Shown piece by piece: positions 13,279 through 15,424 of a stretch of 15,424 nt of DNA. The stretch comes from DATGKR01 sp035294565. GTDB lineage: Bacteria; Actinomycetota; Acidimicrobiia; Acidimicrobiales; Palsa-688. Each line of letters begins with the position of its first letter. Within the stretch, counting starts at the first letter, position 1. The notes under the pieces are model-generated. The model saw nothing but the letters and a program-made list of their open reading frames with translations, did no database searches and was not told where the DNA came from. Position numbers and translations under genes: made by a program. The stretch is from assembly GCA_035294565.1 (NCBI GenBank), contig DATGKR010000195.1, positions 1 through 15,424 of the forward strand, given 5' to 3'.

Positions 13279-14384
13279 AAATCGAAGCCGTCGAGCTCAG
13301 GCGGGTGAGCCTGCCTCTGGTGTCACCATTTCGCACCTCGTTCGGAACCCAAACGGTGCGAGACGTGCTGCTGGTGAGGGTGGAGGGACCCGACGGGGAG
13401 GGCTGGGGGGAGTGCGTGGCGATGAGCGAGCCGCTCTACTCCTACGAGTTCGTCGACGCCGCCCAGGCGGTGATCCGCGACCACCTGGCCCCCCGCCTCG
13501 CCGCCCTCGACGACGTGACCGCCCACCGCGTCGCCCCGGCCCTGGGGGCGGTGAAGGGGCATCCGATGGCGAAGGCGGCGCTGGAGATGGCCGTCCTCGA
13601 CTGCGAGCTACGGGCGCGGGGGGAGCCGCTCGGCGCCTTCTTGGGCGCCGTGCGCGACACTGTCCCCTCCGGGGTGTCGGTTGGCATCGCCGGGTCGATC
13701 CCCGAGCTGATCGACACTGTCGCCGCCTACCTCGAGCGCGGGTACATGCGGGTGAAGCTGAAGATCGAGCCGGGATGGGACGTCGAGCCGGTTCGGGCGG
13801 TTCGCGAGCGCTTCGGAGACGACCTGCTGCTGCAGGTGGACGCCAACACGGCCTACACCCTCGCCGACGCCCGGCACCTCGCCCGGCTGGACGCCTTCGA
13901 CCTGCTCCTCATCGAGCAGCCCCTCGCCGAAGACGACGTGGCCGGCCACTCGGTTCTGTCTGGAAAAATGAAGACCCCGATCTGCCTGGACGAGTCGATC
14001 ACCTCGGCCGCCGCGGCAGCCGACGCCGTCGGACGCGGCGCCTGCTCGGTCGTCAACATCAAAGCCGGCCGGGTGGGTGGGTACCTCGAGGCCCGGCGGG
14101 TGCACGACGTCTGCGCCGCCCACGGGGTACCGGTGTGGTGCGGGGGGATGCTCGAGACCGGGCTCGGCCGAGCGGCGAACCTGGCGCTGGCCGCCCTGCC
14201 GAACTTCAGCCTGCCGGGCGACATCAGCGCGTCGGACCGCTACTGGCACACCGACCTGACGGCGCCGTTCGTGCTCGAGGAGGGCCACATCCGGGTGCCG
14301 ACCGGCCCGGGCCTGGGCGTCTCCCCCGACCCCGACGTCCTGGCCCATGCAACCACGTCCGCCGAGGTGGTGAGGCTGCGGTGA
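13275..14384 (+). CDS. N-acylamino acid racemase / o-succinylbenzoate synthase (enolase superfamily)
   Basis: A 369-residue enolase-superfamily enzyme of the MenC/NAAAR group. The N-terminal capping domain (KIEAVELRRVSLPLVSPFRTSFG) is followed by the barrel with a full catalytic set. This set is Lys161-x-Lys163 (VKLKIEPG), metal ligands Asp189 (VDANTAY), Glu214 (IEQPL) and Asp239 (LDESI), and Lys263 (VNIKAGRVGG). These numbers coincide with those known for Amycolatopsis NAAAR (368 residues). The enzyme either dehydrates SHCHC to o-succinylbenzoate in menaquinone synthesis or racemises N-acyl amino acids; many members do both. No other men genes are here, and a GNAT lies upstream, so the racemase role is favoured. 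Start: GTG 13275 has AAAGGAG six bases upstream and overlaps the GNAT stop as GTGA. It also overlaps the next start by four bases. Confidence 0.88.
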   Translation: MKIEAVELRRVSLPLVSPFRTSFGTQTVRDVLLVRVEGPDGEGWGECVAMSEPLYSYEFVDAAQAVIRDHLAPRLAALDDVTAHRVAPALGAVKGHPMAKAALEMAVLDCELRARGEPLGAFLGAVRDTVPSGVSVGIAGSIPELIDTVAAYLERGYMRVKLKIEPGWDVEPVRAVRERFGDDLLLQVDANTAYTLADARHLARLDAFDLLLIEQPLAEDDVAGHSVLSGKMKTPICLDESITSAAAAADAVGRGACSVVNIKAGRVGGYLEARRVHDVCAAHGVPVWCGGMLETGLGRAANLALAALPNFSLPGDISASDRYWHTDLTAPFVLEEGHIRVPTGPGLGVSPDPDVLAHATTSAEVVRLR

Positions 14385-15424
14385 GACGGCCGCTGGCCCA
14401 CGACGACCTCTGGTCGCTGGCCGTCCCCTCCGACCCGCAGCTCTCCCCCGACGGCGCGACCGTCGCGTTCACCGTCACCCGTCTAGACCGCGACTCCGAC
14501 GGCTACCGCAGGGAGATCTGGGCGGTGCCCTTCGAGGGGGGCTCCGCCCGGCGTCTGACGTCGGGGGACCGCGACTCCTCGGCGCGCTGGTCGCCCGCCG
14601 GGGAGGAGGTCGCCTTTCTGCGTGCGACGGGTCCGGGCGCCGCCACCGAGCTGTGGGTGCTGCCTTGGGAGGCGGGCGAGGCCAGGAAGCTCGCCGACCT
14701 CCCCGGCGGGGCAGGCGAGCCGGTGTGGTCCCCCGACGGATCCCGCCTCGCGTTGAGCGCGCCGGTGCGAGCCGAGCGGGGAGGGGACGGCGAGGCGGTC
14801 GTGGCCGACCGCCTCGACTACAAGGCCGACGGCGCCGGTCTGACCGGCGACACCCGCTCCCACCTGTTCGTGGTCGACTCCGGCAGCGGCACGGCGCGCC
14901 AGGTCACCTTCGGGGACTTCTCGGCGTCGACGCCGGTGTGGTCGCCCGACGGGGAACGCCTGGCATACTCGGCGTCTACTGCCGCCGACCGGGACCTGGA
15001 GGTGGAAGCCGTCGTCCACACGGTCGGCAGCCGCGGTGGCCGCCCGGCGCCTGTCAGCCCGCCGGGCGGACTGTTCCACGTTTCTGACTGGAGCGCGGAT
15101 GGGACCACCCTCCTCGTCCACGGCCAGACCCGGCTGCGGTCCGGCCACGACTCCCTCTTCGCCCTGCCGGCCGCGGGCGGCGCCCCGAGGGACCTGCTGG
15201 AGTCCTTCGACCGCAACGTGATGGCCGGGGCTCCCGGCTATCCGGGGGCGGCGCCCCGCTTCGACACCCTGGCAGGCGACGGCGCCGCTGGCCGGGTCGT
15301 CTTCTGCGCCCGCGAGCGCGGCGCGGTGCACGCCTACGCCGTGGCGGCCGGCGGCGGGACGCCCGAGGTGCTCGCCGGCGGGGACCTGGTGATCGGCGGG
15401 CTGAGCGTGCGCGCCGGGCGCGTC
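14381..15424 (+). CDS. S9-family serine peptidase, N-terminal propeller (runs off right edge)
   Basis: The frame is open from GTG 14381 to the window end, 348 residues. It opens RRPLAHDDLWSLAVPSDPQLSPDG and carries repeated beta-propeller blades of the TolB/S9 type: RWSPAGEEVAFLR, VWSPDGSRLALSA, VWSPDGERLAYSA, DWSADGTTLLVHG. This is the N-terminal gate domain of prolyl-oligopeptidase-family (S9) enzymes such as acylaminoacyl-peptidases. The alpha/beta-hydrolase domain with Ser-Asp-His would lie beyond the window, so activity cannot be confirmed. Start: GAGG (14372-14375) lies five bases upstream, and GTGA overlaps the racemase stop. As third gene of a coupled operon it may remove the acyl group or the N-acylated residue from products of the first two enzymes. 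This is inference. Confidence 0.82.
   Translation, partial: MRRPLAHDDLWSLAVPSDPQLSPDGATVAFTVTRLDRDSDGYRREIWAVPFEGGSARRLTSGDRDSSARWSPAGEEVAFLRATGPGAATELWVLPWEAGEARKLADLPGGAGEPVWSPDGSRLALSAPVRAERGGDGEAVVADRLDYKADGAGLTGDTRSHLFVVDSGSGTARQVTFGDFSASTPVWSPDGERLAYSASTAADRDLEVEAVVHTVGSRGGRPAPVSPPGGLFHVSDWSADGTTLLVHGQTRLRSGHDSLFALPAAGGAPRDLLESFDRNVMAGAPGYPGAAPRFDTLAGDGAAGRVVFCARERGAVHAYAVAAGGGTPEVLAGGDLVIGGLSVRAGRV

Noticed and set aside
1..15424. Search for CRISPR arrays, insertion sequences, tRNA genes or phage genes
   Set aside because: No regularly spaced repeats beyond the two-copy tandem repeat at 10675-10718, no transposase or integrase motifs, and no tRNA-like cloverleaf were seen by eye.

Overview
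The window is GC-rich DNA (roughly 70 % by eye) with tightly packed genes, GTG starts, four-base start/stop overlaps and probable leaderless genes. This points to an actinomycete-type bacterium (Actinomycetota). The genus cannot be set from the sequence alone. No tRNA, rRNA, CRISPR array, transposase or phage gene was seen.

Layout. (1) 1-880, minus strand: a pyridoxamine-phosphate-oxidase-like flavin protein overlapping by four bases the start of a gene that resembles the N-terminal domain of glycoside hydrolase family 65 and runs off the left edge. (2) 1002-3578, plus strand: a GT4 glycosyltransferase abutting a cysteine-desulfurase-like class V aminotransferase. (3) 3613-4850, minus strand: an ECF sigma factor and its zinc-binding membrane anti-sigma factor, overlapping at ATGA. 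(4) 5084-10468, plus strand: an ion-transport block. It holds a soluble protein with PRC-barrel, MgtE-N and CBS domains but no membrane domain; a ~490-base leader with an M-box (ykoK) magnesium riboswitch; an NRAMP-family transporter with the altered metal site of NRMT-type Mg2+ transporters; and a KimA-type potassium importer. (5) 10614-12356: an orphan lipoprotein with a long Gly-rich linker and a type I periplasmic-binding fold. (6) 12454-15424: a coupled operon of a COG3375-type GNAT acyltransferase, an N-acylamino acid racemase/o-succinylbenzoate synthase of the enolase superfamily, and the propeller part of an S9 peptidase that runs off the right edge.

How the genes fit together. The most interesting part is 4.3-10.5 kb. 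The M-box should switch on the NRMT gene when Mg2+ is low. The neighbouring stand-alone MgtE-N/CBS protein carries the cytosolic sensor modules of MgtE channels without the pore. Between that gene and the ECF sigma gene, both strands carry a TGAAC-N16-CGT element, the pattern known for SigL-like ECF promoters. The sigma factor may therefore drive both itself and the Mg-sensor-like gene. With the K+ importer next door, the block looks like a Mg2+/K+ homeostasis locus under combined riboswitch and ECF control. This is inference from layout and motifs. The right-hand operon fits N-acyl amino acid (possibly D-amino acid) conversion: acylation, racemisation, then hydrolysis.
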